Assembly (NCBI GenBank): GCA_002914805.1
Contig: JXTB01000030.1
Location: 1,437,782-1,501,781 of the forward strand
Length of the DNA stretch: 64,000 nucleotides
Direction: 5' to 3'
Source: Parasponia andersonii
Lineage: Eukaryota; Streptophyta; Magnoliopsida; Rosales; Cannabaceae
A program made the translations under genes and the position numbers. Positions within the stretch are counted from its first letter, which is position 1, and each line of letters begins with the position of its first letter. Of this stretch, positions 31,868 through 44,048 are shown piece after piece. The notes beneath the pieces are model-generated. The model saw nothing but the letters and a program-made list of their open reading frames with translations. It was not told where the DNA came from and made no database searches.

Positions 31868-33800
31868 GTAACATCTCCCTATTCTACACACGTACATAAA
31901 GATATTTGTCTAAATATTTAGTGAAATTGGGAGATACTACTAAACTTAGAACTGATAATAAGGTAAAAATTTAAAACTTTTTAAACTTTCTGGAAGAAAA
32001 AAGAAAACTCCACTCATAATTATACATTGTCTAATATATATGTATATACATACTCACAAAGTAGACTCCTTAGAAAAATATACATTTTGTATACACACTC
32101 AAAAACAGATACAAAATTCTCAATCAGGAAACCATAATATCAAAATATTCATATACACAAGCCGTAGTTAGAAAATTGGCGTTCCTCCTAACTCACGTAG
32201 CATCAGTACCATCTGCAATGTAAGAATATTTGTGAGTATAAAACTCAATAAGTAACGTATGCAAATACAGAGTGCACATGACAGAGAATATATAATCATA
32301 TGATTGGGATCTCTGTGTATATTGTATTGTCTGACAGGGCCATGAATTGTATAATGAGCCACTCAGAGAATATATAATATATCAAGAGCTATATGGAGGT
32401 CTAGAGCCCTAGAAAATCCCTTCTATGTATAGCAGAAGTCTACCCCATATCGATGTCAAAGTATTCCTAAAGGAACCATAGTGTCTCTGAAAGAACCAGA
32501 GTATTACCGAAAGAACAAGAGTGTCCCCGAAGGAACTATATCAAATATTTGGGCCCGGTCCGTCACACCCTATTCACCAATACTCGTCAAGAAATATAAA
32601 TGCACCACGTGTGCATGTCTCATATAAAGCAGAATGACAGATATATATGTACATATATTCATAGATTTTAAATTCACAGATTCTTCCACAAATTCACAGA
32701 TTCCACAATGGCAAGTGACTAGTCTCACATAGAAAATGAAGTCATGCTTTAGGTTTTGTTAACAATTATCATGATACTAATTAGTAGTAGTAATGAATAC
32801 AAGATTCTAATCAAATATATAACTCTTAAGAAAATACAATCTATTGATTAAGAAAAATATGATTTTCAAAGTTTACAAAAATAAAACATAGGTCAAAATG
32901 CTTATAAAATCCACGTAATTATGACAAATCTAATGTCAAAATTATGCTTGAATCATGAAAATATTTAAGCCAAATATTATAGCAAGGTTAGACCTATAAG
33001 CCTCATCAAATCACTTTATCCGAAAAAAATATACTTATAACCATTGATAAGATATTCAGACTATTAGCATTACGTAAAACATTATTTATATAAGAAAATT
33101 AATACATAAACTAATTTAGTAATATATGTATCAAATAGCACTTAAACTAATTTATCTAGTCTACACCTATCTGACCCTATTCTCTAAATTATTGTCTAAA
33201 CCTTACAATCTTTGAACATTTTTATTGATCTCAATTAATTACTAAGACTATAGTACTATAATCAATCCATAGATAAATTTAACCAATTCTCACCTGTGTT
33301 AACAAGGATTTAGTACTTATATATTCTAAGTGGGAAATTAATATAGTCCATAAGTTTAATCCAAATACGATAGATCAACTAGAAAATAAAAGAAAACACT
33401 TATGTACATATTAAGTAAAGAGGGACTTTTCTCAATCTAATTGTAATTATAGTATTTCATACATGCAAATTTAGTTATATATAGGATGCAAATTTAGTTA
33501 TATATAGGAGTACTTAACAAAATAGATTAATGAAAAAATCTTTACATGAATAAAATCATAACAGGATGCTATTGAGCACTAGTACTTTGGAAAAGTAACT
33601 TACAAATAGATAGAATAATAAATGTTATTGCACAAATTTTTCTTGAACGACACAAGATGGAGCAATTTATATAATTGAGTTATAGTTTATTTAATAGAAA
33701 TTAGATGTTAATGGTGAGGGAATGTTTAGGTAGTGGGAGAAGAAGAATACACCGTATAAGTAGAAGGGAGACTTTATTGATGCGGCTATACTACCGACTA
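31868..33800 (+). repeat. LTR-like remnant (chromovirus-type start)
   Basis: It starts TGTAACATCTCCC, the sort of LTR start found in plant chromoviruses, followed by sequence with AACTCAATAAGTAA, also usual in such LTRs. A right end was not found, so the extent is a guess. It contains the 20-bp tandem repeat at 32467-32546. Confidence 0.3.
32467..32546. repeat. Four 20-bp tandem repeats
   Basis: Units such as CTGAAAGAACCAGAGTATTA and CCGAAAGAACAAGAGTGTCC occur four times in a row with substitutions, the last one most degenerate. Confidence 0.7.
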
Positions 33801-36555
33801 AATTAACTCTATTGTTCATTGTTATTCTCTCTTTTTTTTTTAAACATTTAAATTAACATATAATGAAAGACTAATATATTTAGGAACTAATATGTGACTA
33901 AAATAATCACACATATTCAATAAGCAACTTGACTAAAATTTTAATTTCATATTTAAAAGCAACATAAAAGACTTAAAACCATCTATTACATCCAATTAAT
34001 TAATTTAAATCATGTATTTTATTTTTATTTTTTTTTATATAGAATGTCAAATAATTATTTATAATTGCTGTAATACATGTCAGATTGTACTAAGAGCCTA
34101 CAACAAGCATTCCATTGTAAAATTTCTTAATAGATATCAGTTAGGAAAAATAACAAATATTTTGAAGTAAGTACTAAAACATTGTATGCATAAATGACAC
34201 TGATATAAAATAATATAAAATCATATACTATTATTGGTTCTGTAAGTTATGTGAGGAATCAAGTGTGGCTAAGAAATTAAGAGTATCACATAATCAATCC
34301 CTATGAAAATAATATTCTACTCACTGTTATATTACTTGTTCGACATGTATTGGTAGCAACTATAAATCTGTAATGAGTTTTTGATGCTGTTGCTAGGATT
34401 GAAATCACTAAAGTACTTGTAGAAGCAATTTTGTTTTTCTCTTCCTTTGCTTTTTCTTTATTTGTTTAAGTGGTTGTACTTGCAGTAACTTATAGGAACT
34501 GACCACTTTTCAAAGACCTTTTGAAATAGACAAATCACCTTTATTTTATTAATAGCAATTGCTAAATGACTAAAACCGTGACCAACAAAGTTCTCGGTTT
34601 CCAACTATAACATGCCCATGAATTAAAAACCAATCATACTTCTGCACTTCTCAACTGAGCAAGGGTTCAACATAAATGTCATGTTCTAGCAATCTTTTAA
34701 AGACCCATAAATAGCCACGCAAAGGAAAGTTCTACTGCAAATCATGGTATAGACTTTAGCCTATGCGAGAAAATGGGATAGTAGTTTCCTAATTGAGACA
34801 TCAATTAAAGCTCATAAGATCCGAAGTCCATACTTCGAGTTATACACATTAGTACGTTGCTAATTTCATTAGTTGAGCAATTCAGTTATTGTTTTTCCAC
34901 AGAATTTTTAATTCCTAGAGGAATGAGTTTTTAAGTCACTTATAAATTTATTAGTCATGGTTATAAATTGTTGGTTTTCTTTTAACTTTAAGCTTTAAAT
35001 TAGTAAAGCATAATTAATAGGTAGAAAATTGAAAATTCTATTTTAAAAGAGTAAAGAAAAGATGTTCTTGGGCTACAATAGTTTAGAAAGAAAATACTCA
35101 AACACTTGAAACACATGCACCTCCAAGCTTTTTGGTCAAAGGCATTGAGTTTTGACATCAATAGCTTAACAGGACTTTCTCTTGTATATAAAGCACAAGC
35201 TATCGTTGCCAAAATCCTACCCAGTTTTATCTTCAAGCTTTCTATCAAACTAGTGCTGTGTATTTACGAATTTATATTTCAAACAAAAAATTTTTCTTAC
35301 TTTCGTATGTTTCTAGTTCAAGAGAAATGTTAACTGCACTCTCTTTTATATTCTCTCAGTCTCATTACTTGACATGTGGATTCTATTATAGTTTGTTCCG
35401 TTAGTAAAATATTAAATTAGATAGTAAAAATTACTGGTCAGACAATAAAATTGGACTAGAGAATGTAAAAGAGAGTGAAAAAGAGAATGTATTTAGCACT
35501 CCTGATTGTTCAATTAGTATTTATCATGTTTAAATTAGTCCCACATGTTTGATGGGGTTTAGGTATCAGAATATTATTAACTAACAAAGGGAAAGGCTCT
35601 TGGATGTGTGCTAGACTAAAGATCAGCAGCCCAACAAAGATAATAAACTTACACTATACAATCACAAATTCGTGCTAGAAAAATAAATCAAACAAAAACT
35701 TGAACTCTACAATCACAAATTCGTGCCAGAAAAATAAATCAAACAAAGACCAAGATTTGAGAGAGAGAGATCGGCAAAATACAGAAGGTGACAAAATGAC
35801 TAAAATATTAACTGCTGATCGTTCAATATAGAACAAAACCTAAAACTCTACAAAAATCAATGGAAACAAGGACAAAATTATGAAATTTAGGTAAATTATC
35901 AGATACGTTAAAATATAGCTCAAGTGCTATTAACTTCCAGCATCTAATGCACAACAGAAACAGTTTCAAGTCTCAGAGAAAGCAATTGAAACAACAAACA
36001 TATTTATTTGCAGAGAAAAATAAAAATACAATAAAGACAAGAAGAAAAACCTTGCCTGTGACAAGTTCCTTGCTGAAATTGAATTTGGTACATTGTGCCA
36101 ATCTTCATTTCATTTAGCAGCTCTTGCTTGGATACGAAGTGGCCAATCTTATTTTTAAAATCAAGCGGTTGAGTGAGACAGAGAGAAAAAGGCACAAAAG
36201 AATAAATTTATCAGCTTAGCTAAAACATACTAAGAAAGTTTTAGGAGAATGAGAATCGCACACCCAAAGAACATCTAGCAAACTTAGCAACATAACATAT
36301 GCAAACCTAGTAAATGGTCTTGTTGCTAACACCATCCCCACAATCTGACCGGCTATCCAATTAGGCATTTGAGACAAAAATCCCAAAACAAATTCAACGC
36401 CATATTGTTGTCATATAAATATTCAAGAAAATGCACCAAATCATAAAAAAACAACGGCTATAAATTACGAAAATCTGCTTTTCAACTTGATACTATTTGC
36501 AACAGCAAACTAGAGGTCTAATGTAGTTCATATCAAGCTTTTCAGGGGCTTTGCG

Positions 36556-36564
<9 letters not shown>
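33801..36564. other. AT-rich noncoding spacer with a 51-bp tandem duplication
   Basis: A 51-bp unit (core ATCACAAATTCGTGC) occurs at 35658 and 35709. Frames at 35000-35333 and 36004-36195 show no known domain. A splice-like CACAGGCAAGG at 36050-36060 (minus) hints at an exon, without further support. Confidence 0.4.

Positions 36565-36600
<36 letters not shown>
36565..36600. repeat. 36-bp poly-T tract
   Basis: An uninterrupted T run. Read on the minus strand it is a poly-A that could be the tail of a retroposed sequence lying to its right, but the adjoining sequence is not recognised. Confidence 0.85.
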
Positions 36601-36928
36601 CAAACTAGGAAGAGCAGAAAATCCTACAAACCAATAGCTATAGATTACACTAATCAAACCCCCTGACTATAATTTACAAATGCATAACAATTTACCAAAG
36701 TCTTCAATCACATAACCACACATTTTCGGAATCCCAAAGCCAACAAAACATGCATACGACACATGATTTCCCATTAATCCTTTTTACATGCACAGATGCC
36801 AACTATTAAAAAGAACACCAGAGATATAAACTGCAAATTATGGAAAATATGTTTCCATTAGACAAAAATCCCAAATGGACATAACTTGGATTCTAACCAG
36901 TCAATAATCAAATCAAACCCTACACTAA

Positions 36929-37629
36929 GGTGTTGTTTGGTAACATTTTTATTTTTTGTTTTTTTTAAACACAAAAATAAAAGTACTTTTTCTTTTTTAA
37001 TTTTTTGCATTTCAAAAACAAAAATGTGTTTGGTAACAATGTTGTACTTTTTGTTTTCTAAAATAAAAAAAAAATAAATCCATATTTGGTAACTAGCACT
37101 TTTCACTTTTGAAAGTTAAAATCAAAAGGGAGAGTAATAAAGGAAAAAGGGAGAGAGAAAAAGTGGTGTTTATCTAAATAAATTTTATAAGTGTATTTTT
37201 CAAAATATTACTTTAGAAAATGATATTTTTTTTATATTTGCGATATTTTTGAAAAATAATTACCAAATTTTACAATCATATTTTGAAAAATACCATTTTA
37301 AAAATTTTTACTTTGAAAAATATAAATTTTAAAAAATACCACTTTTACATTAGGCTAGAGAGATAATGACAAGAAAAATAGTAATAAGTGAGAAAATGTT
37401 AAGATAAATGATGATATATTTGAATTTTGATACTATCATTTCTATAAAATTATTTAAAAAAATTTTGGAAGTAAGAAATTTTTGTTTTTACAATTTTAAA
37501 AATTTTGTTGTCAAATTTAAAAAACGATAAACAAAAGTAGTTTTATCAAACATACTTTTGAAAAGTATTTCCCATTTTTCGATTAAAAAAATAAAAAATT
37601 ATTTAAATAAATGATTACCAAACAAACCC
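36929..37629 (+). mobile_element. Tourist-like MITE (PIF/Harbinger type), copy 2
   Basis: 701 bp between TAA at 36926-36928 and 37630-37632. Ends GGTGTTGTTTGGTAAC and, on the other strand, GGGTTTGTTTGGTAATC form a good terminal inverted repeat. TAA targets and GGNNTTGTTTGG ends are characteristic of Tourist-like MITEs. It is noncoding and inverted relative to copy 1. Confidence 0.75.
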
Positions 37630-37632
37630 TAA

Positions 37633-38425
37633 ATTAATCAAAAACTCTCATTTCAGAGACCCAATGACAAAAAATAAATAAAATTAATGAAATAAAATAA
37701 TACGAGAGATTTAGAACAGAAGAGTAGGTCTTGAAAAGTTGCACAAAATCACAAAACCATAATCAACGACCCATTCACACAAAGATTCAGAAGAAAGGTA
37801 GCACTAAATCATGAATACTTTTTGAAAAATTGGATGCGAAAAAACTGATTAACAAGAAGAAGAGGAAGATTGGTTAACCATGAATCTAATATTGGCTGTC
37901 ACTGGTTCTCGCCTCTTCATGGGTCTTTATATGGCATTGGAACCCTCGACTCCACCATTTCCTCTTCGCTCCATGGCTGCCAATTGCAATAGATTTGGTT
38001 AGACGATCATGAGAGAAAATTCCAGGGGGAGAGAGAGAGAGAATTTACCAAAGTTTATAGAGAGAGAGAAAGGATCGGATTTTAAAGAGAGGGAAAGAAC
38101 ATGAAAATAGAGTTTTTGTTAGGATGCTATTTTTAAATAATTAGAAAAATATGTTTTATAAAAATAAAAAAAGAGAAATTTGTTTAAATATGTATGAAAA
38201 CATATGAATTTGAGACATATGCTTCTCTCAATAAATCTTTGTAATGTATGCATAATATATATTCATCACGCAAGATCAAACTCCCAATAATTTTATTTTA
38301 TCATATATCTCTCTATTTTTTAAAGCATTGAGGCATATTTTGTTTCTCAAACATAAGTAATCGTACTCTGTTTTTATTTTAAAAAGTAATTATAAATTTT
38401 TTTTTTGTTTCAAGGAAAGATACAA
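37633..38425. other. Noncoding spacer with a gene-start-like patch
   Basis: At 37870-38070 composition rises in GC and a GA/CT microsatellite occurs (38023-38071). A 40-codon plus frame (MNLILAVTGSRLFMGLYMAL...) and a 14-codon minus frame (MERRGNGGVEGSNAI) overlap. Neither is long enough for a call. Confidence 0.3.
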
Positions 38426-38655
38426 CAAAAAATTCTCAATAACAGATTCATTAAAAATTAGTATCCAAAGCGAACTACCTACCTGCCCGATCAATATGTC
38501 AAAAAGATAGCTAAAAGAAGCCGATTTAACAGTAATTGAAGATATTTTAACTAGAAACTCAGCCACATATAAAAAAACATATTAATATTTTTTTTCCTTG
38601 GAAAAATGAGCATGATAGATTAACTTCAACATAGATTAAAAATGAAGAGAAAAGA
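38426..38655. repeat. Dispersed repeat R1, copy 2
   Basis: The diverged partner of 28011-28205 in the same orientation, about 10.4 kb away. It ends just before the 5' LTR of the outer copia. Confidence 0.55.
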
Positions 38656-38704
38656 TCACGTTAAAAAATGTGGAAAACCATGCCTGTATGTGGCTATTTA
38701 CAAC

Positions 38705-38932
38705 TGTGTAACAACAGCCGTAGTTGTGTACTAGTCTCTTTTTTTTGACTTCTTTCATGTTTAATTAGTTGCTTTTCTTGACATTTCTGAGAGTATTTTT
38801 TTCTCTCTAAAAAGTCAGAGATTTGGTGTGATTTTCTTCTTGTTTCTGGCATTTATTTTCTGTATTTATGTAGCTGAATTCTGAGTAGTTTGAAATCAGG
38901 AAAATAAAGTTTATTTTCACTCAAAAACTTCA
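38705..38932 (+). repeat. 5' LTR of the outer copia
   Basis: The right end is fixed by ...AAAACTTCA followed by the PBS. The start is inferred at TGTGTAACAACAG; 228 bp would suit a small copia LTR. No 3' copy is available to confirm it. Confidence 0.5.
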
Positions 38933-38944
38933 TGGTACCAGAGC
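38933..38944 (+). other. Primer binding site of the outer copia
   Basis: TGGTACCAGAGC, one base from the initiator tRNA-Met site, directly after the LTR. Confidence 0.75.
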
Positions 38945-38973
38945 TGGTTTTCTGTATCATGTAAAATCTGGCC

Positions 38974-39938
38974 ATGATTAAATACGAAATGGCCACCAAC
39001 AGAGAAACCTCAGAAATGACCTCAGAAGTCAGTCAAGGAGGGTCCGATTCCAACAATACTCGTGCATTTTCTGATTCCAGCAACCATGGTGGATCGGAAG
39101 GCTCAATTCTTCCAATTATCGAGCATAAACTGAATAGGCGGAACTATATTCAATGGTCTCACATACAATTATGATGTTTATAAGTGGCCGAGGAAAGGAT
39201 GATTTTCTTACTTGTATAGTTGTCCAACTCGATAAAGACGGAAATGGAAGGCTGAAAACAACATGGTTATGTCATGGCTTATCAAGTCTATGAATAAGAA
39301 TGTTGGAGAAGATTTTATGCTCTATGAAACTGCTCAAGAAATATGGGAAGCTGCGAAAGAAACATACTCTGACAAAGAAGATGCTGCTGAATCCTTTGAA
39401 ATAGAAGGAATCCTACACGATCTACGCCAACGAGATCTACCAGTCACCCGATATTTTAGTTTCTCAATAGATATTGGCAGCGGCTGGATTTGTATGAAAC
39501 TCATGAATAGAGCTGTACCACGGATGCAGCCAAGTACAAAAAGTTTGTGGAGAAAAAACGCATTTACAAGTTCTTATTGGGCTTGAATAAGAATCTTGAT
39601 GAGGTGAAGGGTAGAATCTTGGGAACCAAACCTCTTCCAAATCCGAGAAGTGGCTTCAGAAGTTCGTCGAGAGGAAAACTGGAAGAACGTCATGTTGGGG
39701 TCCAAAAGTAGAAGCTTCTGCTTTGACTACTCCCACCCAATATTTTTCTCCCAATGACAATCGGCAGAGAAAGGGAAGGCCATATTGTTACCATTGCAAA
39801 AAACCAGGTCATACAAGGAAGATGTGCTGGAAGATTCATGGGAAACCAGCAGACTTTAAGCCCAGAGAAAGTCGTAGACACCATGTCTCAGCTGAAGACA
39901 ACTCCACATCCGAACCAAGTCCATTCAACAAAGAGTAG
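38974..39938 (+). pseudogene. Gag of the outer copia
   Basis: Frames give ILPIIEHKLNRRNYIQWSH, then after a shift NNMVMSWLIKSMNKNVGEDF and AQEIWEAAKETYSD, as in copia gag proteins with the UBN2-type domain. After another shift comes LLGLNKNLDEVKGRILG. The nucleocapsid knuckle CYHCKKPGHTRKMC is complete and followed by WKIHGKPADFKP. At least three frameshifts or stops occur. Confidence 0.8.
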
Positions 39939-40066
39939 CTAGGACCTCTTTAAAAAATGATTGCTTAATCCTCTCAAGGTTCCTCATCTTCAAACTCTAT
40001 CATTGGGTCTGGATCATTGGCTCACAAAGGTAATTTCTTGCTGCCCTAAAAGTAAAAAGAAGACCA

Positions 40067-40324
40067 GTGAGCTATTGGATCATTGATTCTGGGGCTTCTG
40101 ATCGCATGACCGGAGATGGCACAATGTTTAACATTTACAAGCCTTGTTCTGGAAATCTTACTGTTCGCATTGCAGATGGATTTCTTTCAAAAGTTGCTAG
40201 CATAGGATCTATTATTGTTTTGAAGGATTTAACACTTGAATCTGTCCTTCATGTTCCTAATCTTAATTATAATCTCTTATCTATTAGTAAGCTCACCAAG
40301 GATATGAACTGTTTTGTTAAATTT
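40067..40324 (+). pseudogene. Protease of the outer copia (5' part, interrupted)
   Basis: WIIDSGASDRMTGD has an intact DSGA active site. VLHVPNLNYNLLSISKLTKD follows, as in copia. The frame is cut at 40324 by the inserted Tork-type copia; the lost text resumes at 47045. Confidence 0.85.
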
Positions 40325-40838
40325 TGTTTGGGAAATAACTTCTCTAGTAGATACGCAATATTACGAAAGCAATAAATAAAGCGACATAAGAAGACACAAT
40401 TTATGTAGTTCACTAATTTGGCTACGTTCAATAGACTATTATAGATCTTTCACTATAAGAAGAAAAATTTACACAGTATTTATAAACACTTCCAACTCAT
40501 AACCCGGACTCTAATTACATCAACAAATTTGTCTCACAAATTTTTTTTCAAGAACTTCTTAACTGAATCTCTTTCTTTATCTTCCTATATTGATATTTTT
40601 TCCTCTTTTGTTGGGATGCAAAATAGAGCTGTGAAGGGGTTTATTTATTAGCTAAAATCTTTTCCTTTCACATAATTGGTAGCCTACAATAACTGCCCAT
40701 TGTTAATAAAATTAGGCTTGGATGATAGGAGCAAAAAAAAATATATGTTCTTATATTTCATTGTTCAAAAATGTGGCTGACCATTATTTTTGACTGCTCC
40801 ACATTCTTTGACAATTTGACTGCCCACATTCTTTGACG
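40325..40838 (-). repeat. 3' LTR of the Tork-type copia
   Basis: Aligns with 46542-47044 through shared phrases such as CTCTAGTAGATA and GGATGCAAAATAGAG. The terminal CA has become CG at 40837-40838. The polypurine tract (CAAGTAGGAGAT, minus) adjoins at 40839-40850. Confidence 0.85.
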
Positions 40839-41099
40839 ATCTCCTACTTGAAAACTTAATTTCAATCACATTTTACACATTATGATCAATACAATAGTCC
40901 ATCTCTCCTCTTTACGCTTGTAGGCTAATTGAAGTTGAACATAACTTCAAACTATTAATGGTCAATATCTTCATTAGTATATCTATAAAATTATTACTTT
41001 CCGAAATCTTGTCAAGTACTAAGATTCCATCTTCCAAAACTGATCTGATGGAATGATACCAAACTTATATATGCTTTGTTCTGGCATGAAAAACTGGAT

Positions 41100-41450
41100 T
41101 CTTTGCCAAGTGAATTATACTTTAGCTGTCACAATATAACACACTTTTCTCTTGCTTGTGACCCAGTTCCTCTAAGAAAGACTTTAACTAGATCATCTCT
41201 TTGTAAGCTTCTGTTATAGCAATGTACTTTGCCCCTATAGTTGAAAGTACAACAATTATTTGCAACTTAAAAACCCAACTAATTGTTATACCTCTAGGAG
41301 TATATACATATCTAGTAGTACTTTTCCTGCCATCTAAATCACCGGCCATATAAGCATCCACATAGCCTTGTAAGCTTGAATCTGTCCATCTAAAATATAT
41401 GGCTTTGTCTGTAGTACTTCTCAAAAGTCTGAGCATCTACTTTACTGTTT
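41100..41450 (-). pseudogene. RNase H of the Tork-type copia
   Basis: LQGYVDAYMAGDLDGRKSTT, RYVYTPRGITISWVFKLQ and LSTIGAKYIAITEAYKEMI match copia RNase H; the usual TEAEY motif is IGAKY, losing an acidic residue. It is the last pol domain before the PPT. Confidence 0.8.
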
Positions 41451-41779
41451 CCCAGTATTGTTTACCTTAATTACTCATATACTTGCTCACAATTCCCACT
41501 ATACGGGCTATATCAAGTCTAGTACGTACCATGCCATACATAAGACTGCCAATAATAGACGCATAAGGTACCTTTATCATGTAGGTCTGCTCCTTCATTA
41601 AGGGTGACTATTCCTTAGCTAGTTTGAAGTGACAAGCTAAGGGATTATTCATAGGCTTTGCTCTGTTCACGTTGAATCTATTAAGCATCTTCTTTATATA
41701 TTCCTCTTATGGTAGCTTCAACATTCTATTCATTCTATCTGTAGAAATCCTCGTCTCAAGGATTTGCTTTGCTGTTCCT

Positions 41780-42330
41780 AAGTCTTACATTGAGAATTCC
41801 TGACAATTCTTTCTTGAGATTGTCAATTTACTCCATGAAAGCTCAAGCAATTAACATATCATCTATATATAGAGGTAAAATGATATAGGAATCGTCAAAC
41901 CTCTTCACATAGCAGCAATGATCTGTCTGGTATCTCAAGTAACCATTGTTACTTATGAATCCATCAAACTTCTTATACCATGTCTTGAAGACTGTTTAAG
42001 ACCATACAAGCTCCTCCAAAGTTTACATACCACTCTCTCTTATTCGTGTACTTCAAAATCTTGTGGCTGCTTTATATAAATTTCTTCCTTTAAGTTACCA
42101 TTGAGAAATACTGTTTTGACATCTAGCTGTTCTAGATGTAGATCTTCCTTAGCCACCAACCTGAGTACAGTTCTAATTGTAGTCAATTTGACCACTGGAG
42201 AGAAAATCTCGGTGTAATCAATGCCTTTTTTCTGTTGAAAACCTTTTACAACAAGTCTTACCTTATACCGCTTGCTACCATCATGCTCTTCATTTATTCG
42301 GTAGACCCATTTGTTGTGCAATGCCTTCTT
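41780..42330 (-). pseudogene. Reverse transcriptase of the Tork-type copia
   Basis: The frame 42321-42040 has NKWVYRINEEHDGSKRYKVR, LVVKGFQQKKGIDYTEIF and LEQLDVKTVFLNGNL. After shifts, the catalytic motif appears as YIDDM near 41855-41880. The core is well kept; stops abolish it. Confidence 0.85.
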
Positions 42331-42949
42331 TCTTTCTGGTAGTTCAACTAACTTCCATGTTTAATTGGACGACAACAAATTCATCTTATCTTTCATGGCT
42401 AACTCCTACTTGATTAACTTATCATTCTGCACAGCTTCTTCATAAGTCTCTAGCTCTCCTCTATCAGTCAATAAAATGTAATGTAGTACAGAGGAATATA
42501 TCTTTGTCGTGGTCGAGTGATTCTAAAGGATCTCCTAAGTTCAATTACAAAAGTTGGTGGATCTGACTCGAGTGCTACTTCTTGATTTTCCTGGGCATTA
42601 TTCTTCACCTCATCTACTGAAATATCATCAATGGCACTTCGTTTGTCTTCTTGACTTTAGGACATACACTATTGCCTATGGTGCCCAATTTGTCCTTGTA
42701 CAACACATCCTCATTGAAGATAATATCTTTGCTTCTGATCATCTTCCGACTTTGGTTATCGAAGAAATGATAAGAAAACTTATTGTTGCCATAACTGACA
42801 AAGTAGCACTTCTTGGATTTTGGATTAAACTTACTTCAACTAGTATGGTCGATATGAATATAGGATAAATAACAGAAAAATTTCAAGAAAGAAAGTTTAT
42901 CCTTTTTACCACTCTAAACCTCTTCAGGTATTTTGAAATCAAAAGATAT

Positions 42950-43580
42950 TAAGGGTCTCCTGTTGATCAAAAATGCTACAGTATTAACTGCTTCAGCCTA
43001 GAATATTTTTGACAGTCTACTATGTAACCTTGTGCTCCTAGCACATTCATTCAGGGTCTTGTTCATCTTCTCAGTTACACAATTCTGCAATAGATTTCCA
43101 GGAATAGTTTTCTCCATCTTCATCCCATTGAGAGCACAATACCTCTTGAACTCATTATCTTCATAGTCTCCTCCATTATCAGACTGCAAATATTTTACTT
43201 TTAAATTGTTCTCATTTTCTACCATGGCTCTTAACTTCTTAAAGATATCCTAGATATCAGATTTATTCTTCAAAAAATAAACTCATATCATTCTACTCGA
43301 ATCATCAATGAAACTGACATAATATCTTGAGCCTTTAATAGATGTCACAGGGGATGGTCCCCATACGTTTATATGGACTAGCTCTAACTTTGCCCACGTG
43401 GTTATCTTCTGTGTTTTGAAAAGCTCACCCTTTTTCTGCTTATCAAAGATACAACTTTCACAGAGACTATGCTTAACTGACTTTAACTCCAATAGCTCTC
43501 CTTTTAATAGTATTACCTTCATTCCCTTCTCGCTCATATGCCCAAGTCTAGACTGCCATACTTGAATTAACACCAGCATC
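42950..43580 (-). pseudogene. Integrase of the Tork-type copia
   Basis: The zinc-binding part reads RLGHMSEKGM then CESCIFDKQKKG (HHCC type). The core has HINVWGPSPV, YYVSFIDDSSR and LQSDNGGDYEDNEF, with the D of HxDxWGP replaced by N in HINVWGP. The catalytic SDNG is present. A frameshift separates the halves near 43250. Confidence 0.85.
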
Positions 43581-43599
43581 TACAACTGCTAGTGTATCT

Positions 43600-43960
43600 C
43601 TACAATCGAAAGTCATATAAAGAGTCCCATTTTTATTTCCTCGAGCAACAATCATAGCTCTTTTGCTAACCTTCCAGGACCCATTAGAAAATGTCATATT
43701 GCATCCATCATTATTAAGTTATCCCACAGAGATAAGATTCCTCATCAAGCCTAGTATATACCTTACTTTTTGGATTTTTTATGCCGATCCGTTTAACATC
43801 TTCAAACAAATATCACCCATACTAATAATTTCCAATAGTTCTCTATCGGCCAGATATACTTTACCGAAATTATCAAAAACGTAATTCTCAATAATCTCTT
43901 GGTGTGTAGTGGTATAAAACCAGGCTAGTCTAAAACCCAAGAAGCAATTAGACGATCAAT
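43600..43960 (-). pseudogene. Protease region of the Tork-type copia
   Basis: At about 43915-43935 the minus strand reads ASWVLD followed by a stop where DSGAS is usual, so the active site is broken right after the Asp. Downstream text (VYLADREL, YILGLMRNLISVG) is typical of copia protease. Confidence 0.7.
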
Positions 43961-44048
43961 AGACAGTAGTAAAGCCTCTTGTACCTCTTCAGTCATAGCA
44001 TTGGCATTGTGTGAGTTCTCTTCCTTCTTTAGTGCTCTATAATTCTAT

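Noticed and set aside
35000-35333. Overlapping frames on both strands
   Set aside because: Neither shows a domain, and coding on both strands at once points to chance.
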